64,000 bases of DNA. Origin: Halorubrum aidingense JCM 13560. Lineage in GTDB: Archaea > Halobacteriota > Halobacteria > Halobacteriales > Haloferacaceae. The notes beneath the pieces are model-generated. The model was not told the origin of the DNA. It did not search any database and saw nothing but the letters and a program-made list of their open reading frames with translations. The stretch is from assembly GCF_000336995.1 (NCBI RefSeq), contig NZ_AOJI01000002.1, forward strand, positions 132,503-196,502, given 5' to 3'. A program made the translations under genes and the position numbers. Below, one piece after another: positions 1-8,322 of this stretch. Every line of letters begins with the position of its first letter. Positions within the stretch are counted from its first letter, which is position 1.

Positions 1-36
1 AACACGTACCAACGCACAGCGGTTCGCCCACCGATC

Positions 37-831
37 ATGAACGCATCACAGCCCGCAAACGAACTCGCCGCGACGCTGGACGACGGCGCCGTCGCGCTCG
101 GCGTACTCGACAACACGTACAGTCCGACACTCGTGGAGTTCTACGGCGAACTCGGCGTGGACTTCATCTGGCTCGATCTCGAACACGGGGGACCGGACCC
201 GTGGGACGCGAGTCAGCTGGAGGACCTCCTCCGCGCAGGCGAACGGACGGACGTCGAACTGCTCGTCCGGCTGCCCGATACGGACCCGACGCTCGTCCGG
301 AAAGCGCTCGATCTCGGTGTGAGAAACGTGCTCCTCTCCCGGGTGAAAACGGCCGAAGAAGTCCGGGACGCGGTTCGATCTTCTCGGTTCCGCTACGACG
401 GGGGCCCCGGCGACCGGGGACTGGCGGCACCGCGGGCTCGCCGCTGGGGGCTCGCTGACGAGTATGTCGCCACCGAAGACAGCGAGACCCTCGTGGGGGT
501 GACCGTCGAGAACGAGGCGTCCGTCGAGAACTTGGATGAAATCCTCGCCGTCCCGGAGCTGGGGTTCGTCTTCATCGGTCCCCTCGATCTCTCGGTGTCG
601 CTCGGCCATCCCGGTGAGATCGATCATCCGGACGTGCAGGACGCCGTCGAGACGATACGGTCGAAGGCCGTCGACGCGGGTGTCCCCGTCGCCGGTCTCG
701 GGTTCGGGATGGACGATGTCAACGAGAAAGTGTCGAACGGCTACCAGATGGTGAACCTGGGAAGCACGACCGGAGCGATCCAAGAGACCGTCACCAGCTG
801 GTTCGACGCCTACGAGCAAGACGATGCGTAA
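37..831 (+). CDS. HpcH/HpaI family aldolase
   Basis: The 264-aa protein has the HpcH/HpaI aldolase/citrate lyase TIM-barrel pattern. A LDLEHG strand end lies at residues 46-51, a basic RxRRWG loop near 133-138, the acidic metal-ligand motif VTVENEA at 155-161 and FIGPLDLSVSLG at 179-190. Family members are class II (divalent metal) aldolases that cleave 2-keto-3-deoxy or 4-hydroxy-2-oxo acids to pyruvate and an aldehyde in the cytoplasm. The substrate cannot be told from sequence. The ATG at 37 is the only good start and the N terminus looks complete. The next gene has its own TATA box (about 941-952), so this is probably the last gene of a unit that begins outside the window. Confidence 0.85.
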   Translation: MNASQPANELAATLDDGAVALGVLDNTYSPTLVEFYGELGVDFIWLDLEHGGPDPWDASQLEDLLRAGERTDVELLVRLPDTDPTLVRKALDLGVRNVLLSRVKTAEEVRDAVRSSRFRYDGGPGDRGLAAPRARRWGLADEYVATEDSETLVGVTVENEASVENLDEILAVPELGFVFIGPLDLSVSLGHPGEIDHPDVQDAVETIRSKAVDAGVPVAGLGFGMDDVNEKVSNGYQMVNLGSTTGAIQETVTSWFDAYEQDDA

Positions 832-977
832 ACCACCTCGGACGGCCCGCTCACGGGTTATTCCGTTCGATCTTTGAGAACGAACGGGAGCGCCCTTTTC
901 ACGCGAACGAGAGTTCCACCTTCGCGACGCTGGTTGGAAGAGATAAATACTTGTTTCACGGCAACATATAGCAAACC

Positions 978-1376
978 ATGAATGGGTCAAAACACGACCC
1001 GGATCAGCGAGATCACGTGGAGACGGAGGATCTCACCTCGAGATTGGCGGAGAGCCAATTCTATCAGGCGCTCACCTCTCCCCACCGGCGACGACTCCTT
1101 TTTTATTTGCTTGAAAATGAGGAGGGCACCGTCGAAGATCTCGCGTCCGTCCTCAGCGGCTGGGAGGCCACGACTACGGGGACGATGCAGACGTCAGCGG
1201 ACCGATCGGCGATCCGCGTTCAGCTCCTCCACAACCACTTACCGCGACTCGCCGACGCGGGACTGATAGAGTACGACGCGCAGGCCGGCACCGTACAGTG
1301 CGAACCGCTTCATCAACGAGTTACGGCGATCATCCGGCAGAGCGTGGAGGCGGAACGGCTCGCGCACTCGGAATGA
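978..1376 (+). CDS. DUF7344-like winged-helix protein
   Basis: The 132-aa acidic protein has a haloarchaeal winged-helix segment from about residue 20 to 115. It runs FYQALTSPHRRRLLFYLLE (helix 1), then EGTVEDLASVL (recognition region), then LPRLADAGLIEYD (wing). This resembles the DUF7344 family of small haloarchaeal DNA-binding proteins. A TATA-like stretch (agataaatactt, about 941-952) lies upstream of the ATG at 978. Its stop overlaps the start of the DICT gene by ATGA, so the two are almost certainly translationally coupled. The likely role is transcriptional output paired with the DICT sensor; the target is unknown. Confidence 0.8.
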   Translation: MNGSKHDPDQRDHVETEDLTSRLAESQFYQALTSPHRRRLLFYLLENEEGTVEDLASVLSGWEATTTGTMQTSADRSAIRVQLLHNHLPRLADAGLIEYDAQAGTVQCEPLHQRVTAIIRQSVEAERLAHSE

Positions 1377-2080
1377 CGCTCGCCTCGCTGATCGACGAGC
1401 ATCGAGCACGAAAGCATCAAATCGTCGTCTACAGCAGCGGTGCGCGTCCCGAGATCGAAACGTGGCTCGCCGATCACGGCGTTGCCGTCGAGTCCCGATC
1501 GCTTCCCGTCGGAGGCCCGGACCCGTTTCTCGAGATCAAAACCGATGGCGAGATGGTGGGTATCATCGGAGCGAACGCGGTCGAGGCGCTGCTCGAACCA
1601 CCGATCCGTCGCCCCGGCGATCGAAGCGAGGTCTCCGAGGGATACCGAGTGCTCTTCGAGATCCTCGAGCGGACCGTGTTTTTCGGGATGAACCGCCGCG
1701 ACCTCCTCGCAGTCAGTCGAGAGATCGAAGACCGCGCCTTCCGCGTCGGGGAGGGCACCCTGTGGGTCAGCTTTCAGACGCTTTCGACGTTCAGATCACA
1801 GACGGAGGTGTATCGGACCCTCGGCGCCGAAACGGACCTCGAGATCCATATTTTCGGCGTCGAAGACTGGACTCCTCCACCGATCTCCGGAATCACCTAT
1901 CACGCCGAAGCGGCCGCGCGATTCGAACCCTACTGGGTCCTCGCGTACGACGGCGGGACTGACGAGGCGCAAGCCTGCGCCTTAGTCGCTGAAGAGCATG
2001 CAAACGGATACACCGGGTTCTGGACGAACGATTCGGCGACTGTCGAGAACATCGCAACGACGTTCAAGGCAGTCCGGTGA
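1373..2080 (+). CDS. DICT sensory domain protein
   Basis: The ATG at 1373 overlaps the stop of the upstream winged-helix gene (ATGA), giving 235 aa. The central part (about residues 85-165) reads as a DICT domain: VFFGMNRRDLLAVSREIE, then GTLWVSFQTLSTFRSQTEVYR, then a LEIHIFGVEDW strand. DICT is a sensory domain first seen in diguanylate cyclases and two-component proteins; haloarchaea carry stand-alone versions. There is no transmembrane segment or output domain, so output is probably through the coupled winged-helix partner. An in-frame GTG/ATG lies 75 bases upstream, but starting there would add unrelated sequence overlapping the previous gene. Confidence 0.8.
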   Translation: MTLASLIDEHRARKHQIVVYSSGARPEIETWLADHGVAVESRSLPVGGPDPFLEIKTDGEMVGIIGANAVEALLEPPIRRPGDRSEVSEGYRVLFEILERTVFFGMNRRDLLAVSREIEDRAFRVGEGTLWVSFQTLSTFRSQTEVYRTLGAETDLEIHIFGVEDWTPPPISGITYHAEAAARFEPYWVLAYDGGTDEAQACALVAEEHANGYTGFWTNDSATVENIATTFKAVR

Positions 2081-2157
2081 AACGGACTCGAGCGGGCGGC
2101 GAACCGGACGGGCCTGAAAAAGTGTGAGGCCCGTTCGAGAGCCGCCTCCGTGAAGCG

Positions 2158-2395
2158 CTACTGGTCGTCTGCCTCTTCTTCCTCTTCGTCGTCGTTCATC
2201 CTCCTCATCCGACTCGATAAACGGACTGACAGCGTCGAGAACGTCCTATTGAGAGGTTGACGAGTCGAATGCGTCCCGGGAAGAAGGACTTGCCGTTGAT
2301 GTCGTTGAGAAGGGCGGTGTGGCGCGCCTCGACACTGTGAATCGACAGGGCGACGCCCAGGAGATCCAAACTTTCGACGAACGGCAGTGATTACC
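2158..2395 (-). pseudogene. Ferritin-like protein remnant (C-terminal part)
   Basis: No single frame is open here, but switching frames on the minus strand recovers a protein-like track. One frame gives SLDLLGVALSIHSVEARHTA followed by LLNDINGKSFFP. After a shift near 2285 another frame gives DAFDS, then DVLDAVSPFIESDEEDE, and a further shift gives the acidic tail EEEEEADDQ with a stop at 2158-2160. The HSVEARHTALLN pattern and the FFPDAFD continuation look like the C-terminal helix region of haloarchaeal ferritin-like domain proteins. At least two frameshifts and the missing N terminus mark it as a dead gene. Confidence 0.6.
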
Positions 2396-2578
2396 CGAGT
2401 ATCTACAAACCGCGTCGCGGAAACTGGACACCTATCACCGGAAATTTGTGCTTTCCGATCGGTAGCCAGCACCCTCCGAGCGCGGGCCGTCAGGCGATCG
2501 GTGGGGTGTGTAGGATGCGTAAGGTGTGTCGTTCACCGCCCCCGATGCCGGCAGTCGCGCCAGCCGAAAACAGAATCC

Positions 2579-2586
2579 GTGTACAC
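2579..2586. promoter_or_regulatory. GTGTACAC operator-like palindrome
   Basis: A perfect 8-bp palindrome GTGTACAC sits 57 bases before the aminotransferase ATG at 2643 and about 30 bases upstream of a TATA-like tcatatg. The same word or a close variant occurs before the other genes of the 2.6-14.3 kb island, suggesting a common regulator. Confidence 0.5.
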
Positions 2587-2642
2587 TGTCATGGATTGCT
2601 GGTTGCACCACTCATATGTGGGCGTGTCGTATCGATTGTCGT

Positions 2643-4004
2643 ATGACAGGACCGCCGATCCACGACTTGCACTTCGCGGAGGAACCAAGCGTCGACCAAG
2701 TCCCCGGTCCGAATTCGCGGCGCCTCCTCGACAAGCAGGACGCCATCGACAGCAGCGCGGTCGCGTACCCGAACACCATTCCGCTCGCGTTCGAGGAAGG
2801 CCGCGGCGCGACCCTGAAGGACGCGGACGGCAACGTGTTCCTCGACTTCTTCGCCGGCATCGGCGTGTACAACGTCGGCCACGCGAATCCGTACGTCAAC
2901 GACGGCGTCCACGCGCAGATCGACAAGCTCACTCACTCCGTCGACTTCCCGACGGAGCCCCGCCTCGACCTCATCGACAAGCTCGACGAGATCGCGCCCG
3001 GGAGCCTCGCCGGCAACAGCCGCTTCGTCTTCGGGGGGCCCACCGGGAGCGACGCCGTCGAGGCGTCGATCAAGCTCGCGAAGTACAACACGGACGGGAA
3101 CGGCCTGCTCGCGTTCCGCAACTCCTACCACGGCGCGACGAGCGGGGCGATGAGCATCACGTCGAACAAGAAGTTCAAGAAGCCGTACGCGCCGCTGCTG
3201 CCCGACGTGGTGCACGCGCCGTTCCCGTATCCGTTCCGAGAGGGCCGCTCCCCCGAGGAGTCCGTCGACCGGGCGCTCGAGGAGGTCAGAGCGATCGTCG
3301 AGGAGCCGTACGGCGGCCTCACGGATCCGGCGGGTATCTTCGTCGAGCCCATCCAGGGCGAGGGCGGCGTCGTCGTCCCGCCGGAGGGATTCCTCTCGGG
3401 ACTCCGCGAGATCGCCGACGAGAACGGCCTCCCGCTGGTGTTCGACGAGATCCAGGTCGGGATGGGCCGCACCGGCGAGTGGTGGGCGTCCGAGCACTAC
3501 GACGTGACGCCGGACGTGATGACGACCGCGAAGGCGCTCGGCGGCAACGGCCAGCCGCTGTCGGGGACGATGTACCACGAGGATCTCGACACGTGGGGGC
3601 CGGGCGACCACGCGGGCACCTACCGGGGACACGTCCCCGCGATGGTCGGCGGGCTGCGCGCGATCGAGTACATCCAGTCGCACGACCTGCTCGACCACGC
3701 GACGGAGGTCGGCGCGTGGATCCGCGACCGCCTCCGCGACGCCGGCGAGAGCGATCCGGGACTGGGCGAGGTGCGCGGCAAGGGGCTGTTCGTCGGCGCC
3801 GAGTTCGTCGACGCGAACGGCGACCCGGACGGCGACCGCGTCGAGGCGATCCAGGAGTACTGCTACGAGCACGGCGTGCTCGTCTGGACGGCGGGGCAGT
3901 ACGACAACGTCGTCCGGCTGCTCCCGCCGCTCGTCCTGACACAGCGGCAGGCGGAAGTCGGGACCGAGATCATCGCCGACGCGATCGCGGCGACGGCGGA
4001 GTAG
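2643..4004 (+). CDS. Class III aminotransferase, diaminobutyrate/GABA type
   Basis: This 453-aa cytoplasmic PLP enzyme shows the class III order: substrate/PLP segment GGPTGSDAVEA at 131-141, FRNSYHGATSG at 158-168, cofactor-contacting LVFDEIQ with Asp268, and Schiff-base Lys297 in MTTAKALGGNG. The GMGRTGEWWASEHY and TYRGH segments recall 2,4-diaminobutyrate/4-aminobutyrate:2-oxoglutarate transaminases. With the DoeA-like hydrolase 2 kb away, the inferred reaction is L-2,4-diaminobutyrate to aspartate semialdehyde (a DoeD-like role); other omega-amino acids remain possible. The ATG at 2643 is chosen because upstream in-frame sequence lacks family character and contains the promoter and the GTGTACAC site. 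Confidence 0.85.
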   Translation: MTGPPIHDLHFAEEPSVDQVPGPNSRRLLDKQDAIDSSAVAYPNTIPLAFEEGRGATLKDADGNVFLDFFAGIGVYNVGHANPYVNDGVHAQIDKLTHSVDFPTEPRLDLIDKLDEIAPGSLAGNSRFVFGGPTGSDAVEASIKLAKYNTDGNGLLAFRNSYHGATSGAMSITSNKKFKKPYAPLLPDVVHAPFPYPFREGRSPEESVDRALEEVRAIVEEPYGGLTDPAGIFVEPIQGEGGVVVPPEGFLSGLREIADENGLPLVFDEIQVGMGRTGEWWASEHYDVTPDVMTTAKALGGNGQPLSGTMYHEDLDTWGPGDHAGTYRGHVPAMVGGLRAIEYIQSHDLLDHATEVGAWIRDRLRDAGESDPGLGEVRGKGLFVGAEFVDANGDPDGDRVEAIQEYCYEHGVLVWTAGQYDNVVRLLPPLVLTQRQAEVGTEIIADAIAATAE

Positions 4005-4223
4005 CGGCGTCCGGCGCTGCTGAAGTATGCGTTATTTAGTACTATTCGCTCGCGGGCAGCACAGGGAACTCACGTACTGATCATTCTGTGGGTCCCCAGT
4101 ACCCGCTAAGAATCGCGTGCGAGATGCAGAGAGCGCCCACATCGCTACCGCACTCGACGATCCTCTATGATCTGTCAGCGGATGTTAGAAAATCTATATA
4201 TACATATCAATTGTTTAACTATT

Positions 4224-5051
4224 ATGGCTTCCATGATGCCAACCCGACGGAAGTTTATCCAGATGAGCGGACTTGCGGCCGGCGCGATGATGCTCTCTTC
4301 GTCCGCGACAGCTGTGCAAGGAAAGACTCCCAACGCCGTGTTCGACCTCGATTTCAGTGACTCCGCTGACGCAGCGGACAACACGAGTACGAGTGCCGGG
4401 TGGGTCGTCGACCGCCGGGCCCCGGAGTCGTGGACGACCGATGCGGGGCGACTCCGCATCGACATCGACGAAAGCGCCGAGACGAGCGGCTTCTACGCGT
4501 ATCAGGGTAAAAAGTACCAAGACGCGGACGGAGCGTACTGGAACGCGGGCGCGGGTTCACGTCTCTCGTACCGTTTCTACATCGACCCCGCGTGGGAAAC
4601 CGACAGCGAAGCGCACGAGTCCGGTGTCTGGCCCGTTCTCGGAGATGCGAACGGGAACATCAGCGCCTATCCGATTCTCGCGTATCAGGACGGCGACGCG
4701 AGCGACACGGGTGAAGCGCGGTTCCGGACGTACGTCTACGAGTCCGACGAAGACGGCAACTTCGTCGGCGACGAGTGGATAGATCTCGGCCTCCCGAAAA
4801 AACTCGGTATCGATCCCGAGGCGGGTGGGTGGGTCACCGTCGAAGCGCAGCTCCAGAGCCTCAACGACGGTGCAGCACTCAAGTGGCGCATCGACAACAG
4901 GCTCGTCTTCGACGAGCGCGGATACAACGTGTTCTCGCCGAGCACGCAGTTCCTCGAATTCATCATTAACAGCGTCAACTTCGGGAACGACGCGACGTAC
5001 TACTATGACGACTTCACGCTCTCGACGCCTGGAAACGCCAGAAACAAGTGA
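4224..5051 (+). CDS. Tat-exported protein, ConA-like fold candidate
   Basis: The 275-aa protein begins with a Tat signal peptide: PTRRKFIQMSG, then the hydrophobic AAGAMMLSSSATAV, with likely cleavage after about residue 35. The mature part is beta-rich and acidic, with YRFYIDPAWETDS, GGWVTVEAQLQSLNDGA and a closing YYYDDFTL strand. This resembles the jelly-roll fold of secreted carbohydrate-binding or polysaccharide-lyase-like proteins; no catalytic motif is certain. A strong TATA (ctatatatacatat, about 4194-4207) precedes the ATG at 4224 at leaderless spacing. An internal ATG at 4236 is an alternative start just before the Tat motif. Confidence 0.75.
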   Translation: MASMMPTRRKFIQMSGLAAGAMMLSSSATAVQGKTPNAVFDLDFSDSADAADNTSTSAGWVVDRRAPESWTTDAGRLRIDIDESAETSGFYAYQGKKYQDADGAYWNAGAGSRLSYRFYIDPAWETDSEAHESGVWPVLGDANGNISAYPILAYQDGDASDTGEARFRTYVYESDEDGNFVGDEWIDLGLPKKLGIDPEAGGWVTVEAQLQSLNDGAALKWRIDNRLVFDERGYNVFSPSTQFLEFIINSVNFGNDATYYYDDFTLSTPGNARNK

Positions 5052-5127
5052 GGAACGTTGAGTCCCCTATTCCGTAGCTCCCGCGGTCGCCGCCACCTTC
5101 TTTATGATACCGACCCAACATAAATAA

Positions 5128-5763
5128 ATGAACGTCCTCATTGCGGGTTCACACGGACAGGTCGGCCAACACGCGACTCGCATCCTCGCCGAGAGCGACC
5201 ACGGCGTTCGGGGGATGGTTCGCGCGGAGTCGCAAGCGGCGGACATCGAGGACCTGGGCGCCGAGCCGGTCGTCGCGGATCTGACCGGGGACGTCTCGCA
5301 CGCCGTCGAGGGAGTCGACGCGATCGTTTTCGCCGCGGGTTCGGGCGGCGAGGACGTGTGGGGCGTCGACCGCGACGGCGCGGTCACCCTCGTCGACGAG
5401 GCCGAAGCCGAGGGCGTCGAGCGGTTCGTGATGCTCAGCTCGATCGGCGCCGATCGACCCGATGACGGCCCGGAAGAGCTGCGAGAGTACCTCCGGGCAA
5501 AGGCGGAAGCCGACGAGTACCTGCGGGAGAGCGACCTGACGTACACGATCGTCCGGCCCGGCCCGCTGACGGACGAGGACGGTACCGGGCGGATCAGAAT
5601 CGGGACCGATCTCGACGGAGACGACGCCGAGATCCCGCGCGAGGACGTCTCCCGGACGCTGGTCGCGACGCTCGGAGCCGAGAGCACGTACGGCGAAACG
5701 TTCGAACTCGCGGCCGGCGACGAGCCGATCGAGGAGGCGTTGCGGGAGCCGCTAGACGGCTAA
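5128..5763 (+). CDS. NAD(P)-binding atypical SDR (NmrA/YwnB-like)
   Basis: The 211-aa protein starts with a Rossmann motif, MNVLIAGSHGQVGQHATRIL, whose Gly pattern GxxGxxG typifies atypical short-chain dehydrogenases of the NmrA/YwnB group. It continues with a VDAIVFAAGSGG strand, ERFVMLSSIGAD and a C-terminal LTYTIVRPGPLTD segment. Members bind NAD(P)H and act as oxidoreductases or redox-sensing regulators; the substrate is unknown. The catalytic Tyr-x3-Lys is not clear: the usual position reads REYLRAKAEAD, giving Y-L-R-A-K. An A/T-rich cataaataaatg immediately precedes the start. Confidence 0.85.
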   Translation: MNVLIAGSHGQVGQHATRILAESDHGVRGMVRAESQAADIEDLGAEPVVADLTGDVSHAVEGVDAIVFAAGSGGEDVWGVDRDGAVTLVDEAEAEGVERFVMLSSIGADRPDDGPEELREYLRAKAEADEYLRESDLTYTIVRPGPLTDEDGTGRIRIGTDLDGDDAEIPREDVSRTLVATLGAESTYGETFELAAGDEPIEEALREPLDG

Positions 5764-5922
5764 CCGCGTGATTCTCCGGAAACCCGACGCCGGCAGCGCC
5801 GATTCGGACACCGTCTCGTCGTCGTTCCATTCGCGGAGCTCGGAGTAGGAGCCGATGGCGTCGTCGCAAGATGACGCGACGAGAGCCGTTTGCGTGAATT
5901 CGGCGGATCTCCGGCGCAATAG

Positions 5923-5950
5923 GTACACAGTATCTGTGTGTAATGTACAC
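5923..5950. promoter_or_regulatory. Double GTACAC site upstream of doeA
   Basis: GTACACAG at 5923-5930 is followed by CTGTGTG at 5934-5940 and a further GTACAC at 5945-5950, an interleaved arrangement of the island's shared half-site. It ends 50 bases before the ATG at 6001. Confidence 0.55.
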
Positions 5951-6000
5951 GAAAAAGTTATCACGCTGCTGGCTGATCCACTTCGTAGACCCCTGTTATC

Positions 6001-7182
6001 ATGCCACGGGAACACATCTTCGACGAGGCCGAGTACGAGCGGCGGGTGACTCGGACGAAAGAGCAGTTACGCGAGCGGAACCTCGACGCGATCGTCGTCA
6101 GCGACCCGGCGAACATGAACTACCTGACCGGCTACGACGGCTGGTCGTTCTACGTTCACCAGGCGGTCGTGGTCACGCCCGACCGCGACGAGCCGATCTG
6201 GATCGGTCGCGACATGGACGGGGACGGCGCGCGAGCGACGACGCACCTCTCCGAGGAGAGCATCCGCGCGTACAGCGACGACCACGTGCAGTCGCCGCGC
6301 GACCTTCACCCGATGGACTACGTCGCGGGCGTCCTCGACGAACTGGACGTGGCGGACGGGCGCGTCGGACTGGAGATGGACGCCGCCTACTTCACCGCGA
6401 AGTCGTACACTCGGCTCCAGCAGAACCTCCCGAACGCTGAGTTCGAAGACGCGACGCTGCTCGTCGGTTGGATCCGCGTGCGGAAGTCGGACCAGGAACT
6501 GGAGTACATGCGCCAGGCCGCTCGGATCTCCGAGAACGCGATGCGTGCCGGCCTCGACGCCGTCGAAGAGGGCGTCCCGGAGTACGAGGTCGCCGGGGCC
6601 ATCTACCAGCAGCTGATCGCAGGGACGGACGAGTACGGCGGCGACTACCCGGCGATCGTCCCGTTGATGCCGTCCGGTGACCACACCGGAACCCCCCACC
6701 TCACGTGGACGGACCGGGAGTTCGAGGCGGGCGATCCGGTGATCATCGAGCTCTCCGGCTGCCGGCACCGCTACCACTCGCCGCTGGCTCGAACGACCTT
6801 CGTCGGCGAGCCGCCGACCGAACTCCAAGAGACCGCGGACATCGTCGTCGAGGGAGTGGAGGCGGCGCTGGACGCCGTCGAACCCGGCGTCAAATGCGAG
6901 ACCGTCGAGGAGGCGTGGCGGACCACCATCGAGCAGTACGGGATCGAGAAGGAGGACCGCATCGGCTACTCGATGGGGCTCGGCTACCCGCCGGACTGGG
7001 GCGAGCACACCGCGAGCATCCGCCCCGGCGACGAGACCGTGCTCGAAGAGAACATGACGTTCCACATGATCCCCGGCATCTGGACCCCCGATGTCGGCAT
7101 GGAGATCAGCGAGACGTTCCGCGTCACCTCGACCGGTGCGGAGACGCTGGCAGACTTCCCCCGCGAACTGTTCAGCGTCTGA
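6001..7182 (+). CDS. doeA: M24 family hydrolase, DoeA/EutD-like ectoine hydrolase
   Basis: The 393-aa protein has the creatinase/prolidase-like N domain (MNYLTGYDGWSFYVHQAVVV, residues 40-59) and an M24 pita-bread C domain from about 160. It follows bacterial DoeA (EutD) through GRDMDGDGARATTHLSEES, GTDEYGGDYPAIVPLMPSG, SGCRHRYHSPLARTTF and GYSMGLGYPPDWGEHTASI. The two Asp metal ligands of true aminopeptidases are absent from SGCRHRYHSPLARTT, as in creatinase and DoeA, which arises from hydrolysis of a non-peptide C-N bond. The known DoeA reaction is ring opening of ectoine to N-acetyl-2,4-diaminobutyrate. Two GTACAC sites lie upstream. Other M24 amidohydrolase activities cannot be excluded. 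Confidence 0.8.
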   Translation: MPREHIFDEAEYERRVTRTKEQLRERNLDAIVVSDPANMNYLTGYDGWSFYVHQAVVVTPDRDEPIWIGRDMDGDGARATTHLSEESIRAYSDDHVQSPRDLHPMDYVAGVLDELDVADGRVGLEMDAAYFTAKSYTRLQQNLPNAEFEDATLLVGWIRVRKSDQELEYMRQAARISENAMRAGLDAVEEGVPEYEVAGAIYQQLIAGTDEYGGDYPAIVPLMPSGDHTGTPHLTWTDREFEAGDPVIIELSGCRHRYHSPLARTTFVGEPPTELQETADIVVEGVEAALDAVEPGVKCETVEEAWRTTIEQYGIEKEDRIGYSMGLGYPPDWGEHTASIRPGDETVLEENMTFHMIPGIWTPDVGMEISETFRVTSTGAETLADFPRELFSV

Positions 7183-7210
7183 CCGGCCTCGCCGGTTGAC
7201 CCCCGCCCGA

Positions 7211-8197
7211 TCAGTTGTCCGAGTCCGGCGTGACGACCGCGTTCTCCAACTCCTCGCCCTCGTCGAGCGCCGCGACGTTGGTCGCGACGATGTCGGCCAG
7301 CCGGTCCCAGTGTTTGGGCGTGTGGCCGCCGGTGTGCGGCGTGATGAGGCAGTTTTCGAGGTCCCAGAGCACGTGGTCCGACGGGAGCGGCTCGGGGTCG
7401 GTGACGTCGAGGGCGGCGCCGCGGATGCCCTCTGTCTGGAGCGCGGAGACGAGCGCGTCGGTGTCGACGAGTCCGCCGCGAGCCGCGTTCACCACGACGG
7501 CCTCGGGCGGGAGCGTCGCCAACTCCGCCGCACCCACCATGCCGCGAGTCATCTCGTTGAGCGGGCACGCGAGCACGACGTAGTCGCTCCGGGCGAACGC
7601 CGCGTGGACGTCCTCGTCGTCGAAGCCGAGCACCGTGTCGGTCGGACCGCCCTTCTCCGGCGTGTACCGGATTCCGATCGTCTCCACCTCGAACCCGTCG
7701 AGCCGCTGGACGACCGCCTGTCCGATCGACCCGAGCCCCACCACGGTGACCGTGCTGTCGGTGAACTCGCGCGACTGGAAGTGGCGCCACTCGCCGTTCG
7801 CCTTCCGACGGAATCCCTCGTGGAGGTTGCGCGCGAACACGAGCATGTTGGCGATCGTCTGTTCGGCGATGCCGGGGGCGTGGATACCGCCCGCGTTCGT
7901 CACGGCGACGCCGTGTTCTCGTAACGCGTCGGTCGGGACGTGGTCGGTGCCGGCGAAGGTGCACGCGAACAGCTCCAGTCGGTCAGCGCGGTCGAGGAGG
8001 TCGGCGTCGAGCGTGATGCCGGTCACCACGCGAGCGTCCGGCACGAGTTCGCGTTCCTCGGCGGGCGTCCGAGCGAGCGCGACCGTCCGATCCGGGAGCC
8101 GATCGCGGAGCGCGTCCGCGTACGACGCCATCGACAGTCCTTCCGTTCCCTCCCGCAACACGACGATATCGGGATCAGCGGGCTGTTGTGAGCTCAT
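7211..8197 (-). CDS. D-2-hydroxyacid dehydrogenase
   Basis: This 328-aa NAD(P)-dependent enzyme has the dinucleotide motif VVGLGSIGQAVV (Gly 154-159), the substrate-domain NAGGIHAPGIAEQTI, the catalytic Arg in VVVNAARGGLVDTDAL, Glu in DVTDPEPLP and the catalytic His in LITPHTGGHTP. The family interconverts 2-oxo acids and D-2-hydroxy acids. The ATG at 8197 gives the expected N terminus. It diverges from the amidohydrolase gene at 8323, and the 125-base gap contains the GTACAC/TGTGTAT sites, so the two are probably co-regulated. It converges with doeA. Its place in ectoine-type catabolism is unclear; it might reduce a 2-oxo acid by-product. Confidence 0.85.
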   Translation of the reverse strand: MSSQQPADPDIVVLREGTEGLSMASYADALRDRLPDRTVALARTPAEERELVPDARVVTGITLDADLLDRADRLELFACTFAGTDHVPTDALREHGVAVTNAGGIHAPGIAEQTIANMLVFARNLHEGFRRKANGEWRHFQSREFTDSTVTVVGLGSIGQAVVQRLDGFEVETIGIRYTPEKGGPTDTVLGFDDEDVHAAFARSDYVVLACPLNEMTRGMVGAAELATLPPEAVVVNAARGGLVDTDALVSALQTEGIRGAALDVTDPEPLPSDHVLWDLENCLITPHTGGHTPKHWDRLADIVATNVAALDEGEELENAVVTPDSDN

Positions 8198-8260
8198 GGG
8201 CTGTGGGCGCGTCGAGACGACGCGTTGGCCGATCATTACGAGGGGCTCTTTTAGCCTTTT

Positions 8261-8290
8261 GTGTATCACCTGTACACGACAACTGTGTAT
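8261..8290. promoter_or_regulatory. Bidirectional GTGTAT/GTACAC/TGTGTAT site
   Basis: GTGTAT (8261-8266), TGTACAC (8271-8277) and CTGTGTAT (8283-8290) lie in the divergent promoter between the hydroxyacid dehydrogenase and the amidohydrolase. The last word runs into the A/T-rich tattatta that is the probable TATA box for the ATG at 8323, so a bound protein could block that promoter. Confidence 0.5.
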
Positions 8291-8322
8291 TATTAAGGGA
8301 GTGGAGCGAGAGCGTGTCACTC

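Larger units (their letters stand above)
2081..2642. other. Gene-poor interval with gene remnant and promoter
   Basis: This 560-base stretch between the DICT gene and the aminotransferase contains no intact gene. It holds the decayed ferritin-like remnant on the minus strand (about 2158-2395). Close to the aminotransferase it holds the palindrome GTGTACAC (2579-2586) and a TATA-like tcatatg (about 2612-2618). The remainder (2396-2570) shows no recognisable coding or repeat signal. Confidence 0.7.

Noticed and set aside
46..990. Long minus-strand frame opposite the HpcH/HpaI gene
   Set aside because: It is the codon-phase mirror of a GC-rich gene, has no domain and lacks a promoter; the plus-strand gene explains it.
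2387..4039. 550-codon frame covering the aminotransferase
   Set aside because: Composition is Arg/Pro-rich shadow; the 2643-4004 frame carries all PLP motifs.
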